From positions 2,893,507 through 2,957,506 of the forward strand of contig NZ_JH594596.1 in the NCBI RefSeq assembly GCF_000243215.1: a DNA stretch of 64,000 bases. The letters run 5' to 3'. This DNA is from Odoribacter laneus YIT 12061 (GTDB lineage Bacteria > Bacteroidota > Bacteroidia > Bacteroidales > Marinifilaceae). Below the pieces are notes generated by a model. The model saw only the letters and a program-made list of their open reading frames with translations. It was not told the origin of the DNA and did not search any database. The position numbers and the translations under genes were made by a program. Positions 1 to 9,205 of the stretch are shown here, in pieces. Numbering within the stretch: the stretch's first letter is position 1; the number at the start of each line of letters is the position of its first letter.

Positions 1-1230
1 CCAAGTCTGTACGTATTTGGAATTCGATACCCGGGAAATGGTAGAGACATCTAAACCTGTAATATCTGCTATATCTCTCAAAATCATGGGCCTTAACAAG
101 CTTTCATCCCCCGTTAGAAAAAATTGTTTCTGAAACTGCACAATTGCCGTCATTGTCAACATTAAAGTATTATTTCGTTGTTCAACAGCATCTATAAATG
201 ATTTTGCAGAATTCAACTTATACTTTACAAAAGAAACTACATCTTTTTTATTCTTAATACTTTGTCCGTTTTTATAACCGTCCAGGATATTTAAATAAGC
301 TTTATTGATCCTCAATTCCGGTAAATTTCCGGAATTCAAGGTCAACTGCAATTCTCCGTCTACTAAATCCAAAGTAAAATCGGGAATAACCTTTTCGGCA
401 TTTCTTTCAAAAGAAGAATCGCCTGCAGCACCTCCGGGCTTAGGATTAAGCTTTAAAATTTCCTCAATAGCCACTTTCAAATCAGCGTCGGAAATTCGCA
501 ATTTCCGAGCTATTTTTTCATAATGTTTTCGGGAAAATTCTTCAAAACAATCCGTCAAAACAGCCTGTGCTGTATGCAAACCCGGATAATTCGGATGTTC
601 AGAAAGCTTATGGCGAATCTGTAATAACAGGCATTCTTTCAAATCTCTTGCACCCACTCCGGAAGGTTCAAACTCCTGAATAATTTTTAAAAGTCGTTCC
701 ACTTCTTGCTCAGAAATCTCAATACCGGCACCAAAAGCCAGGTCATCGACAATATTTTCAATATCCCGACGCAAATAACCGTCGTCATCGATATTTCCAA
801 TAATATATTCTGCTACTTTTTTCTCAAAATCCGATAAATTCCGCATCCCCAATTGATTCAGAAGATTTTCTCTGAAGGTAGCTCCCTGAGAAAAAATCAG
901 ATCTCTGGTTTCATCGTCTTTGGAAGCATTGGTAACAGATAGCTTATAATCCGGAATATCATCATCATCACTGATATAATCTTCCAGGGTAAAATCATCT
1001 TCGTTTCTTTCCGGTCCTTCCTCCTCCTCCCTCTCTTCAAACTCCTCTTCATTTTCAGTTGCGTATTCCGGTTCTTCCTCTCCTTCTTCTAAAAGGGGAT
1101 TAGACTCCAATTCCTCCTTTATACGCTGTTCTAATTGATAAGTAGGCAACTCCAGCAATTTTATCAACTGTATCTGAAGTGGATTTATCTTCAACCCCAG
1201 TTTTTGTTGTAAATTTTGCTTTAGTGCCAT
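1..1230 (-). CDS. rpoN: RNA polymerase sigma-54 factor (partial, C-terminus off the left edge)
   Basis: Reading leftward from an ATG at 1230, the frame stays open for 410 codons to the window edge. The N-terminus is the Gln/Leu-rich activator-interaction region I (MALKQNLQQKLGLKINPLQI). A very acidic linker follows at about residues 50-90, then the core-binding domain and, at the edge, a helix-turn-helix (DVSTISRVSNSKYVQT). About 70-80 residues, including the RpoN box, are expected to lie beyond the window. The protein replaces sigma-70 at -24/-12 promoters and needs an enhancer-binding ATPase; no such activator is encoded here. It begins 26 bases after the asnS stop, so the two are probably cotranscribed. 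Confidence 0.95.
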   Translation of the reverse strand, partial: MALKQNLQQKLGLKINPLQIQLIKLLELPTYQLEQRIKEELESNPLLEEGEEEPEYATENEEEFEEREEEEGPERNEDDFTLEDYISDDDDIPDYKLSVTNASKDDETRDLIFSQGATFRENLLNQLGMRNLSDFEKKVAEYIIGNIDDDGYLRRDIENIVDDLAFGAGIEISEQEVERLLKIIQEFEPSGVGARDLKECLLLQIRHKLSEHPNYPGLHTAQAVLTDCFEEFSRKHYEKIARKLRISDADLKVAIEEILKLNPKPGGAAGDSSFERNAEKVIPDFTLDLVDGELQLTLNSGNLPELRINKAYLNILDGYKNGQSIKNKKDVVSFVKYKLNSAKSFIDAVEQRNNTLMLTMTAIVQFQKQFFLTGDESLLRPMILRDIADITGLDVSTISRVSNSKYVQTW

Positions 1231-1256
1231 AGGGATAAAATAAGATTTTTGAAAAA

Positions 1257-2702
1257 TTAAAATTCTGCATTCTTAGGTGTACGAGGGAAAGGTATTACAT
1301 CCCGAATATTTCCCATCCCTGTCACAAACAATAATAAACGTTCAAATCCCAAACCGAAACCACTATGTACAGCAGAACCAAAGCGACGGGTATCCAGATA
1401 ATAAGACATACTTTCTGTAGAGATACCGACCTCTTTCATCCGGTTTACCAATTTATCATAATTTTCCTCCCTTTGAGATCCACCGATAATTTCTCCGATC
1501 TGAGGAAAAAGTACATCCATGGCTGCCACTGTTTTCCCGTCTGGATTCTGCTTCATATAAAAAGCCTTAATTTCTTTCGGATAACCTGTCAGAATAACGG
1601 GTTTCTTGAAATGTTTTTCCACCAGATAACGTTCGTGTTCACTCTGTAAATCAACCCCCCAACCACTAACCGGATATTGGAACTTACCATTCTTATTTTG
1701 TTTACTATTCATCAGTATTTCTACTGCTTCTGTATAAGAAACCCGCTCAAAAGAATGAGTGAGCACAAAATTTAATTTTTCGATCAGTTCCATTGAACGA
1801 TCTTCTGCTTTCTTATTTTTCTCTTCTTCCTGTAAACGGGCACTCAGGAATTTCAAATCATCCATACAATGCTCCAATGCATACCGAATCAAATACTTCA
1901 GAAAATCTTCTGCCAAATCCATATTATCCTCCAGATCATAAAAAGCCATCTCTGGTTCTATCATCCAGAACTCAGATAAGTGCCGGGTCGTATTCGAATT
2001 TTCTGCTCTGAAGGTAGGTCCGAAAGTATAAATTTTTCCCAAAGCCATTGCTCCCAATTCTCCTTCCAATTGTCCGCTTACGGTTAAGTTGGTGGCTTTT
2101 CCAAAAAAATCCTGCTTAAAATCCACTTCTCCCTTTTCATCTAAAGGAGGATTTTTCGGATCTAAAGTCGTCACCCGGAACGTTTCCCCGGCTCCTTCAC
2201 AATCGGAAGCCGTAATCAGGGGAGTATGCAAATAGTAAAAGCCATGATCGTTAAAATATTGATGAATAGCAAAAGCCATCGCATGGCGAATACGGAAAAC
2301 AGCTCCAAAAATATTAGTTCTGAAACGCAAATGAGCGACATCCCGCAAAAATTCCAAGGAATGCTTTTTGGGCTGAATCGGATATTTTTCCGGATCAGCT
2401 TCTCCCAACACGACTAACTCTTTGGCCTGAATTTCATGAGATTGTCCACTACCCGCACTTTCCACCAACAGGCCCTTCACATATATCGCAGCACCAGTAG
2501 TAACTTTTTTCATCATCTCTTCCGGGAAATTAGTCATTTCTACAACGATCTGTATATTATTTATAGTAGAACCGTCATTTAAGGCAATAAAATTCACCTG
2601 TTTATTTCCTCGTTTTGTTCTTACCCAACCTCTAATTTCCACTTCTTGATTACAATCTCCCGATTGTAATAAGTCCTTTACTGTTGCTTTCTGTGTTTTC
2701 AT
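1257..2702 (-). CDS. asnS: asparaginyl-tRNA synthetase
   Basis: Class II aminoacyl-tRNA synthetase that charges tRNA-Asn in the cytoplasm. The N-terminal OB-fold anticodon-binding domain (residues about 15-110, [20 protein letters not shown]) is followed by the class II catalytic core: motif 2 near [20 protein letters not shown] and motif 3 at the C-terminus ([15 protein letters not shown]). AsnRS is favoured over AspRS by the compact architecture without a GAD insert and by overall similarity. At 481 residues it is slightly longer than the usual 466; the extra length lies in a charged stretch around [13 protein letters not shown] good promoter precedes it at 2796-2827, and rpoN follows. Confidence 0.96.
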   Translation of the reverse strand: MKTQKATVKDLLQSGDCNQEVEIRGWVRTKRGNKQVNFIALNDGSTINNIQIVVEMTNFPEEMMKKVTTGAAIYVKGLLVESAGSGQSHEIQAKELVVLGEADPEKYPIQPKKHSLEFLRDVAHLRFRTNIFGAVFRIRHAMAFAIHQYFNDHGFYYLHTPLITASDCEGAGETFRVTTLDPKNPPLDEKGEVDFKQDFFGKATNLTVSGQLEGELGAMALGKIYTFGPTFRAENSNTTRHLSEFWMIEPEMAFYDLEDNMDLAEDFLKYLIRYALEHCMDDLKFLSARLQEEEKNKKAEDRSMELIEKLNFVLTHSFERVSYTEAVEILMNSKQNKNGKFQYPVSGWGVDLQSEHERYLVEKHFKKPVILTGYPKEIKAFYMKQNPDGKTVAAMDVLFPQIGEIIGGSQREENYDKLVNRMKEVGISTESMSYYLDTRRFGSAVHSGFGLGFERLLLFVTGMGNIRDVIPFPRTPKNAEF

Positions 2703-2795
2703 TTCTCTTTAAGTTACAATTGTCAAAACAGTTACAAAAAAGCCGCTGTTTTCTAATTCATCAATTGTTCATACTATTTATAATCTGTGAATTTG

Positions 2796-2827
2796 CAAAA
2801 ATAAAGAATAAACCTCAAAACGACAAA
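2796..2827 (-). promoter_or_regulatory. Bacteroidetes-type promoter of asnS-rpoN
   Basis: On the minus strand TTTG (2824-2827) is separated by 20 bases from TATTTTTG (2796-2803), matching the Bacteroidetes -33/-7 pattern TTTG and TAnnTTTG. It lies about 95 bases upstream of the asnS ATG. Confidence 0.65.
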
Positions 2828-2905
2828 AAAACCTCTTATACCTTGAAATAATTTATACATTTTAAAGAACGTTTCTGCCCAAGAAAAATTAAAACGCCAT
2901 CAACA

Positions 2906-4030
2906 TCACGATATTACAAATAAATCACAAAAAATATAATCCGACACCAACCATCCCCGTTCGGTCAACACCAAATGATTCCCGTCCCTTTTCGCCCAGC
3001 CTTGTTGAATATACGCAGCAATACGGGATTCTACCGATGACCAATATTTTTTATAAGTAGACCGAAGAATATCCAGATTGATTCCCCACATGGTCCGCAA
3101 ACCCGTCATTATATATTCATTATATTGATCAACCTCCGTTAATTCTTCGAAATCAAATTTTAAAATATCTTTATCTAAACTTTCACTATAAGTTTTTACA
3201 TTAGCAACATTCCATTGCCGGGAATGTAAATTAAACGAATGGGCAGAAGGCCCTAATCCGATATAGGGTTTTTTACTCCAATAATTAGAATTATGGACAG
3301 AATATTTACCTGCCCGGGCAAAATTAGATATTTCATAATGTTCAAACCCCATTTCCCGCAATGCATCTGCTACAAAAAAATATTCCTCCGTCACCTTCTC
3401 TTCTGGTGGAGGAGCAAAAATTCCCTTTTCGATTTGCCGGGCAAATACGGAACCTTCTTCTATACTTAAAATATATACAGATACATGCGAAACAGGCAAA
3501 TATTGGATTTGCTTCAAATCCGCTTTTATATTCTCCAGAGTATTTCCCGGCATACCAATGATAAAATCGATACCGATATTTTCAAAACCGGATTCAGCCG
3601 CACAAAAAATACCGTCTATCGCCTGACGAGCAGTATGGGTCCGGTTCATTTTTTTCAACCCCTTCTCATTAAAGGTTTGTACCCCTATACTCAAGCGATT
3701 GAAGCCTAAACGACGCAATTCATTCAATTTAGCCGGGACCAGATCCTCCGGATTCATCTCTATCGTCCTTTCCGCCGAAAGAGAAAGCGGATGGATTTCT
3801 TCCAATTTTTGTAAAATAATCTGAAGTTCATCAGGAGTAAGATAAGAAGGAGTCCCACCTCCCAAATACAAAGTCTCCGGTTTATAAGTTCCTAAATAAT
3901 CTTTCCTCAATTCTATTTCCCTGCACAATGCGCGGATAAAAGCTTGTTTAAAAACGATGGAAGCGACAGAATAAAATCCGCAATAATAACATTTACTCCG
4001 ACAAAAAGGTATATGTACATAGACTCCCAT
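2906..4030 (-). CDS. hemW: radical SAM heme chaperone HemW family protein
   Basis: Radical SAM protein of the HemW/HemN-like family. The N-terminus carries the [4Fe-4S] cluster motif with cysteines 10, 14 and 17 (YVHIPFCRSKCYYCGFYS), followed by the LYLGGGTPS glycine-rich SAM-binding segment near residue 55 and the C-terminal HemN domain. HemW proteins bind heme and are thought to hand it to target proteins; they are often misannotated as oxygen-independent coproporphyrinogen III oxidase. The CxxxCxxC followed by Gly-Phe fits HemW rather than true HemN (CxxxCxxCxC). It is the last gene of a three-gene leftward operon, 30 bases after the LAB_N protein. Confidence 0.9.
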   Translation of the reverse strand: MGVYVHIPFCRSKCYYCGFYSVASIVFKQAFIRALCREIELRKDYLGTYKPETLYLGGGTPSYLTPDELQIILQKLEEIHPLSLSAERTIEMNPEDLVPAKLNELRRLGFNRLSIGVQTFNEKGLKKMNRTHTARQAIDGIFCAAESGFENIGIDFIIGMPGNTLENIKADLKQIQYLPVSHVSVYILSIEEGSVFARQIEKGIFAPPPEEKVTEEYFFVADALREMGFEHYEISNFARAGKYSVHNSNYWSKKPYIGLGPSAHSFNLHSRQWNVANVKTYSESLDKDILKFDFEELTEVDQYNEYIMTGLRTMWGINLDILRSTYKKYWSSVESRIAAYIQQGWAKRDGNHLVLTERGWLVSDYIFCDLFVIS

Positions 4031-4060
4031 ATTCTTTTCGAAAAATATAACTTTTTCCTC

Positions 4061-4669
4061 CTACTTATTCCGCTGAAGCAAATAAATATTACGGCTATAT
4101 ACCAACAAGCCCGTAGATTGTCCTAAAATTAACACAGGATCCCGCCGATAAAGAGCATAAGCGACAATAATCAGGGAACCCGTCAAACTGATCAGCCAAA
4201 AGCCCAATGGCAAAACAGATTCATTTTTTCTACGGGAATAAAGCCATTGATAAACGAATCTCAATGTAAATATGATTTGTCCCAGAGAGCCAAATACCAA
4301 TAACCACAAAGGAATGTCTTCATTCTTAAAAAACTGATTGACGAAAGCAGGCAGGTCTTTAAACATATAGCCCATAACAGCCACTGGAGTCAATAATAAA
4401 ACATAGCGGATAACGACCGGACATTTCCGCCAACTTTCTTTTTTATCTAAATTCCAGATATAAATATAATAAGAAATTAATTGTCCCAGAATAATTGCAA
4501 AATCATTCCGCAGCCAGCCATATATAAACAACAGATAAGAACCTAACAGACTCAGTTTCCAGAAAATAGAAGGAGAAACAACCTTTTTTGCCTTTTCGGA
4601 CATAATCCATTGCAGCAGTAAGCGGGCAGAAAAGAGCAATTGCGCCAGGAAACCAATTACATAGATCAT
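4061..4669 (-). CDS. lipid A biosynthesis N-terminal (LAB_N) domain membrane protein, two domain copies
   Basis: Integral membrane protein of about 202 residues with roughly six hydrophobic helices. Two copies of the small LAB_N domain are visible: an N-terminal one (IGFLAQLLFSARLLLQWI ... SLLGSYLLFIYGW) and a C-terminal one (FGSLGQIIFTLRFVYQWLYS ... SLTGSLIIVAYALYR). Each has the family's Gln-Trp and Leu-Leu-Gly-Ser features. LAB_N occurs fused to some LpxB proteins and as stand-alone proteins beside glycosyltransferases. The start is taken as the ATG at 4669; an in-frame TTG at 4684 sits almost on the preceding stop. It follows the GT2 gene by 17 bases, suggesting a joint role in lipid-linked sugar or lipid A modification (inference). 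Confidence 0.85.
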   Translation of the reverse strand: MIYVIGFLAQLLFSARLLLQWIMSEKAKKVVSPSIFWKLSLLGSYLLFIYGWLRNDFAIILGQLISYYIYIWNLDKKESWRKCPVVIRYVLLLTPVAVMGYMFKDLPAFVNQFFKNEDIPLWLLVFGSLGQIIFTLRFVYQWLYSRRKNESVLPLGFWLISLTGSLIIVAYALYRRDPVLILGQSTGLLVYSRNIYLLQRNK

Positions 4670-4686
4670 ATATACATCTCTCAAAA

Positions 4687-5427
4687 TTAATGGACTTTAC
4701 CCAGATTGTTTGTTGCAACTTCATAATTAATATACCGCTTTTTCATCCATCGGTAAGCAAAACAATCCTTAAAAGGCCCTGCCAGACGATTCCATAAATG
4801 ATATTTTGATTTTCCGGCAATCCGGGGAAAATGCCGGACAGGAACCTGTTTTACTTTTCCATGCTGTAACTGTATCAAAGCAGGTAAAAAACGGTGCATG
4901 CCGGTAAAAAAAGGGATTCTCTTGGCGTACGGAGTCCGAAGAATTTTCAAAGGACATCCTGTATCTTCTACCCCGTCGTGAGTCATTGCCCTACGAAATC
5001 CATTCGCAACCCGGGAAGACATATTTTTTACAAAACTATCTTTCCTTCCGGTCCGGATACCCATGACCATTTCATAATCATTTACATAGTCAGCTAAAAG
5101 ATTGAAATCTTCCGGAGTTGTTTGCAAATCAGCATCGATATAACCGACATAGGCAGAAAAAATGTGGTCAATACCTGCTTTCATTGCAGCACTCAACCCT
5201 CCGTTTTGGGCTAGACTCAGGTAAAAAAAATCTTTATTTGCTTTACAAGCTTCTTGGATAAATTGTTCACTTTTATCTGTAGAGCCGTCATTTACAAAAA
5301 GAATACAAGAGGTGAGCTTAGAGATCTGCAAATAGTGGGATAATTCTGTTGTCAGGCGTTGAATATTACCTTCTTCGTTATAGACAGGAACAATAATCGT
5401 CAACTCATAATTTGCAGTTTTATTCAT
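4687..5427 (-). CDS. glycosyltransferase family 2 (DPM1/ArnC-like)
   Basis: GT-A-fold glycosyltransferase of 246 residues. The N-terminal nucleotide-sugar binding segment (LTIIVPVYNEEGNIQRL) is followed by FVNDGSTDKS and a catalytic/metal motif in YIDADLQTTPED near residue 100. The closest relatives are polyprenyl-phosphate sugar transferases of the dolichol-phosphate mannose synthase/ArnC group. It has no C-terminal transmembrane helices, so it is probably cytoplasmic and membrane-associated, working with the downstream LAB_N membrane protein. It is the first gene of the GT2/LAB_N/hemW operon. The intergenic region to the divergent pyrH contains minus-strand TAATTTTG at 5464-5471, which may be its -7 box. 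Substrate unknown. Confidence 0.88.
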   Translation of the reverse strand: MNKTANYELTIIVPVYNEEGNIQRLTTELSHYLQISKLTSCILFVNDGSTDKSEQFIQEACKANKDFFYLSLAQNGGLSAAMKAGIDHIFSAYVGYIDADLQTTPEDFNLLADYVNDYEMVMGIRTGRKDSFVKNMSSRVANGFRRAMTHDGVEDTGCPLKILRTPYAKRIPFFTGMHRFLPALIQLQHGKVKQVPVRHFPRIAGKSKYHLWNRLAGPFKDCFAYRWMKKRYINYEVATNNLGKVH

Positions 5428-5572
5428 AACTTAAATTTTCATTCATTTCATTCAAGAATAACACAAAATTAATTAGCTTTGCTCTACTTTTAGAGTTCTT
5501 TTTCCAAGAGTAAATTTATTTTTTAATCTCCTGAAACGGAGTATTTGTCTTATTTAAATAAAGTACAAAGAT

Positions 5573-6283
5573 ATGAAATATAAACGGATTCTGTTAAAGC
5601 TAAGTGGTGAATCTTTAATGGGCAACCAAAAATACGGAATTGACGTAACTTGTGTTGAAAGTTATGCTCGTCAAATTAAAGAAATTGCAGACATGGGAAT
5701 ACAAATCGGCATTGTTATCGGCGGAGGCAATATTTTCCGGGGATTAAGCGGCTCCCATAAAGGTTTTGACCGGGTAAAAGGGGATAGCATGGGAATGCTG
5801 GCTACTGTCATTAACGCCCTGGCCCTCAGTTCGGCATTAGACAATGAGAAATGTAAAAATAAAGTTTTAACGGCTATCCGCATGGAACCTATCGGAGAAT
5901 TCTATTCCAAAAGCAAAGCCATAGAATATTTAGAAAAGGGATATGTTTCTATTTTTAGTGCCGGTACCGGAAATCCGTATTTCACGACAGACACAGGCAG
6001 TAGTTTACGGGCCATTGAAATCGAAGCTGACGCTATGTTAAAAGGGACCCGGGTCGACGGGATTTACACAGCTGATCCGGAAAAAGATCCCACAGCTACG
6101 AAATTCGATAAGATTACCTATGACGAAATATATAACAAGGGATTAAAAATTATGGACCTGACAGCGACAACTATGTGTAAGGAAAATCATCTTCCCATTG
6201 TTGTATTCAATATGGATGTAGAAGGGAATTTGAAAAAATTAATGAGCGGAGAAAAAATAGGTACGCTGGTATACGAAAAATAA
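5573..6283 (+). CDS. pyrH: UMP kinase
   Basis: Phosphorylates UMP to UDP with ATP in pyrimidine nucleotide synthesis. The 236-residue protein has the amino-acid-kinase fold: ILLKLSGESLMG at the N-terminus (nucleotide/phosphate binding), IVIGGGNIFRG near residue 50, FSAGTGNPYFTTDT near residue 125 (UMP binding) and the DGIYTADP segment near residue 160. Length and motifs are standard. It is not followed by frr as in many genomes; dxs lies 100 bases downstream. A TAGCTTTG -7-like sequence lies at 5474-5481. Confidence 0.96.
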   Translation: MKYKRILLKLSGESLMGNQKYGIDVTCVESYARQIKEIADMGIQIGIVIGGGNIFRGLSGSHKGFDRVKGDSMGMLATVINALALSSALDNEKCKNKVLTAIRMEPIGEFYSKSKAIEYLEKGYVSIFSAGTGNPYFTTDTGSSLRAIEIEADAMLKGTRVDGIYTADPEKDPTATKFDKITYDEIYNKGLKIMDLTATTMCKENHLPIVVFNMDVEGNLKKLMSGEKIGTLVYEK

Positions 6284-6383
6284 ACAGTTCCAATCAGAAT
6301 GAAGAGATAGAATCAGAAAAATCTATTCCTAGCGGAATAAAAATTGAAAATAATAGGCTATTTATTTTCCTCTCAGGAGCAAT

Positions 6384-8264
6384 ATGATATTAGACAAGAT
6401 AAATACACCCGAAGATCTCAGACAACTACCGGAAGATTCCCTGATACAATTATGTGCGGATATCCGGCAAAAAATTATTGAAGATTGCGCGGAAAATCCT
6501 GGACATTTAGGGGCCAGCCTCGGCGTGATAGAACTCACCGTCGCCCTACATTATGTCCTCAATACGCCATACGACAATCTGATCTGGGACGTAGGTCATC
6601 AGTCTTACGCTCATAAAATCCTTACAGGACGAAAAGATCAATTTAAAATGAAACGTCAGTTCGGAGGCATCAGCGGCTTTCCGAAAATGTCGGAAAGCAA
6701 ATATGATTCTTTTGGAACAGGACATTCTTCTACGTCTATTTCAGCAGCTTTAGGGATGGCAATTGCTGCCAAAATAAACGGAGAAACAGATCGTCAGTCC
6801 GTTGCAGTTATCGGTGACGGATCTATGACAGGGGGATTAGCTTTCGAAGCCCTAAATAATGCGGGTGTTCATAATAGCAACCTTCTGGTCATTTTGAACG
6901 ACAACAATATGGCTATCGATCCCAATATCGGTGGTTTAAATGATTATCTTCTGGATGTGACCACCTCCAAAACTTACAACAAGCTGAAGGAAGACGTATG
7001 GCATATTCTGGGAAAGCTGAACCGTATCAGCCCAGGCATGAGAAGCTTTATACAAAATGTCGATAACAGTTTGAAATCTTTATTGCTGAAACGGAGCAAT
7101 CTGTTCGAAGCAATGGGGCTTCGTTACTTTGGACCTGTTGATGGCCATGATGTCAATCATCTGGTAAAAATACTCCGGGATATGAAAAAAATCAACGGCC
7201 CTAAACTACTACACTGTATTACGGTAAAAGGCAAAGGACTGAAACAGGCGGAAGCAGATCAAACGACCTGGCATGCCCCCGGAAAATACAATAAGGACAC
7301 GGGCGAACTGATTAAAGAACAAAATCCGTCGCCGACGCCTAAATTTCAGGATGTTTTTGGTTATACTCTTTTGGAACTTGCCCGCGCGAACGATAAAATC
7401 TTAGGTATTACGCCTGCTATGCCGACAGGCTGTTCGTTAAACATCATGATGAAAGAGATGCCTGAAAGATGCTTCGATGTAGGAATAGCGGAACAACATG
7501 CGGTGACCTTTTCCGCAGGTCTGGCAGCGAAAGGATTTATTCCTTATTGCAATATTTATTCTTCTTTTATGCAAAGGGCCTACGATCAAGTTATCCATGA
7601 TACTGCACTTCAAAACTTACAAGTTGTATTTTGTCTGGACCGGGGAGGAATAGTTGGAGCAGATGGAGCTACTCATCATGGGGCTTATGATTTAGCTTAT
7701 TTCAGATGTATTCCGAATCTCACGATCAGTGCTCCTTTAAATGAGGAAGAGCTGCGGAATTTGATGTATACGGGCCAATTGCCCCACCAACAAGGTCCCC
7801 TTGTCATCCGGTATCCCAGGGGAAACGGTTTTATGACAAATTGGAAAACCCCTTTTCAGGAATTACCTATTGGGAAAGGAAGATGCATGATAGAAGGAGA
7901 AGAAATCGCTCTGTTGTCTATAGGAGCTATCGGGAATCTTGCCCAAAAGGCTATAGCCAGAATTCCCCGACCTACAATCGGTTGGTATGATATGCGTTTT
8001 TTAAAACCGATAGACGAAGAACTTTTACATACTATATTTAGTAAATTCAAAAAAATTATCACATTGGAAGACGGGACTATTATAGGAGGATTAGGAAGTG
8101 CTGTAATCGAATTTATGAATAAATATCATTACAATGCTCAAGTGTCCCGATTGGGTATACCTGATAAATTCATTGAACACGGTAGCCAACAACAACTTTA
8201 CAAACTATGTGGTTATGACGAAGAGGCCATTTACAACCAAATTTGCAGCTTATTAAAAGAGTAA
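6384..8264 (+). CDS. dxs: 1-deoxy-D-xylulose-5-phosphate synthase
   Basis: First enzyme of the MEP isoprenoid pathway: condenses pyruvate and glyceraldehyde-3-phosphate using thiamine diphosphate. The N-terminal half carries HPGHLGASLG-type substrate residues (PGHLGASLGVIE) and the ThDP motif starting at G144-D145-G146 and ending in ILNDNNMAI. The middle pyrimidine-binding domain has DVGIAEQHAVTFSAG with the catalytic Glu near residue 370, and a C-terminal transketolase domain follows. The 626-residue length is normal. The ATG is preceded by AGGAGC, one of few Shine-Dalgarno-like sequences in the window. The next gene, a Crp/Fnr regulator, begins 21 bases after the stop. Confidence 0.97.
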   Translation: MILDKINTPEDLRQLPEDSLIQLCADIRQKIIEDCAENPGHLGASLGVIELTVALHYVLNTPYDNLIWDVGHQSYAHKILTGRKDQFKMKRQFGGISGFPKMSESKYDSFGTGHSSTSISAALGMAIAAKINGETDRQSVAVIGDGSMTGGLAFEALNNAGVHNSNLLVILNDNNMAIDPNIGGLNDYLLDVTTSKTYNKLKEDVWHILGKLNRISPGMRSFIQNVDNSLKSLLLKRSNLFEAMGLRYFGPVDGHDVNHLVKILRDMKKINGPKLLHCITVKGKGLKQAEADQTTWHAPGKYNKDTGELIKEQNPSPTPKFQDVFGYTLLELARANDKILGITPAMPTGCSLNIMMKEMPERCFDVGIAEQHAVTFSAGLAAKGFIPYCNIYSSFMQRAYDQVIHDTALQNLQVVFCLDRGGIVGADGATHHGAYDLAYFRCIPNLTISAPLNEEELRNLMYTGQLPHQQGPLVIRYPRGNGFMTNWKTPFQELPIGKGRCMIEGEEIALLSIGAIGNLAQKAIARIPRPTIGWYDMRFLKPIDEELLHTIFSKFKKIITLEDGTIIGGLGSAVIEFMNKYHYNAQVSRLGIPDKFIEHGSQQQLYKLCGYDEEAIYNQICSLLKE

Positions 8265-8285
8265 GATTTCTTTAGCTTCTGTGAG

Positions 8286-8987
8286 ATGAAAGACGAAATA
8301 AAATTACCGAATAATGTAGAGTGTTACGAAAAATTTAAAAAGACATTTAAAAATCTTTCGGCAAAAGAGCTTAATTTGTTAGTTAGTAACGATTCTGTCA
8401 AATATTATAAAAAAGGAAGCCTTGTCTATTCCGAAGGGACTCGCATGAAGGGATGTTATTTTGTATACAGCGGCGTTGTCAAAATTTTTCAGACCGGGCA
8501 CGAAGGAAAAGAGCAGATCATAAAATTTGAGAAAGAAGGTGACTTTTTCGGCTTCCGTTCTGTCATTTTAAAAGAAAAAGCCTGTACTTCCGTAGAGATA
8601 TTAGTAGATGCCATCCTCTATTTTATTCCGGAAAAAACGCTCTTACTTTTGATAAAAAACAACCCGGATTTCGCCTACGAATTAATGCAAATTGCCTGCA
8701 AAGAATTAGGAGAATCCAATCGCTATATTCGGGATATTGCGCAGAAATCGGTAAAAGAGCGCCTAGCAGAAATATTATTGATGATGGCCCACGATTTCGG
8801 GGTCGAAAACGATGGCACCTTAAAATTAAACATCTCGCGGGAAGATTTGAGTAATTTTGTAGGTACCGCTACGGAAACTGTTATCCGTCTATTGTCTGAA
8901 TATAAAACCGAAGGATTAGTCGAATCAAAAGGACGCAAAATCAAGCTTTTAAATATTGAAAAATTAAAAAACAGAGCCGGTTTATAA
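8286..8987 (+). CDS. Crp/Fnr family transcriptional regulator
   Basis: A 233-residue regulator with an N-terminal cyclic-nucleotide-binding-like beta-roll (residues about 35-125, YKKGSLVYSEGTRMKGCYFV ... EKEGDFFGFRSV) and a C-terminal winged helix (SREDLSNFVGTATETVIRLL, residues about 180-200) with the usual recognition helix TETVIR. Only scattered cysteines are present and no FNR-type N-terminal Cys cluster, so it is not an iron-sulfur oxygen sensor of the FNR kind; the ligand is unknown. It lies 21 bases downstream of dxs and may be cotranscribed with it, but no functional link to isoprenoid synthesis can be shown. Confidence 0.9.
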   Translation: MKDEIKLPNNVECYEKFKKTFKNLSAKELNLLVSNDSVKYYKKGSLVYSEGTRMKGCYFVYSGVVKIFQTGHEGKEQIIKFEKEGDFFGFRSVILKEKACTSVEILVDAILYFIPEKTLLLLIKNNPDFAYELMQIACKELGESNRYIRDIAQKSVKERLAEILLMMAHDFGVENDGTLKLNISREDLSNFVGTATETVIRLLSEYKTEGLVESKGRKIKLLNIEKLKNRAGL

Positions 8988-9027
8988 AAGGAACTTAAAA
9001 ACTCAGCCTTTATTTATCACAATCATT

Positions 9028-9051
9028 CACTAAGATATTTAGTGTCTTTTC
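9028..9051 (+). terminator. possible terminator after the Crp/Fnr gene
   Basis: CACTAA (9028-9033), loop GATAT, TTAGTG (9039-9044), then TCTTTTCC. The stem is only six pairs, so this is weak. A second small inverted repeat (TCACCT/AGGTGA) lies at 9054-9076. Confidence 0.4.
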
Positions 9052-9205
9052 CTTCACCTCGATTATTTCAAGGTGAGATGCAAATATGTTTGCTTTGTAT
9101 TCTTTTTTTAAAACTCAATATTTTTCTTTTTTTTATACCTTTATCTGAAAATTATTGTAATTTAACGCGTCTTTTTAAGTCTAACTATTAATAATTAATT
9201 AAAAC

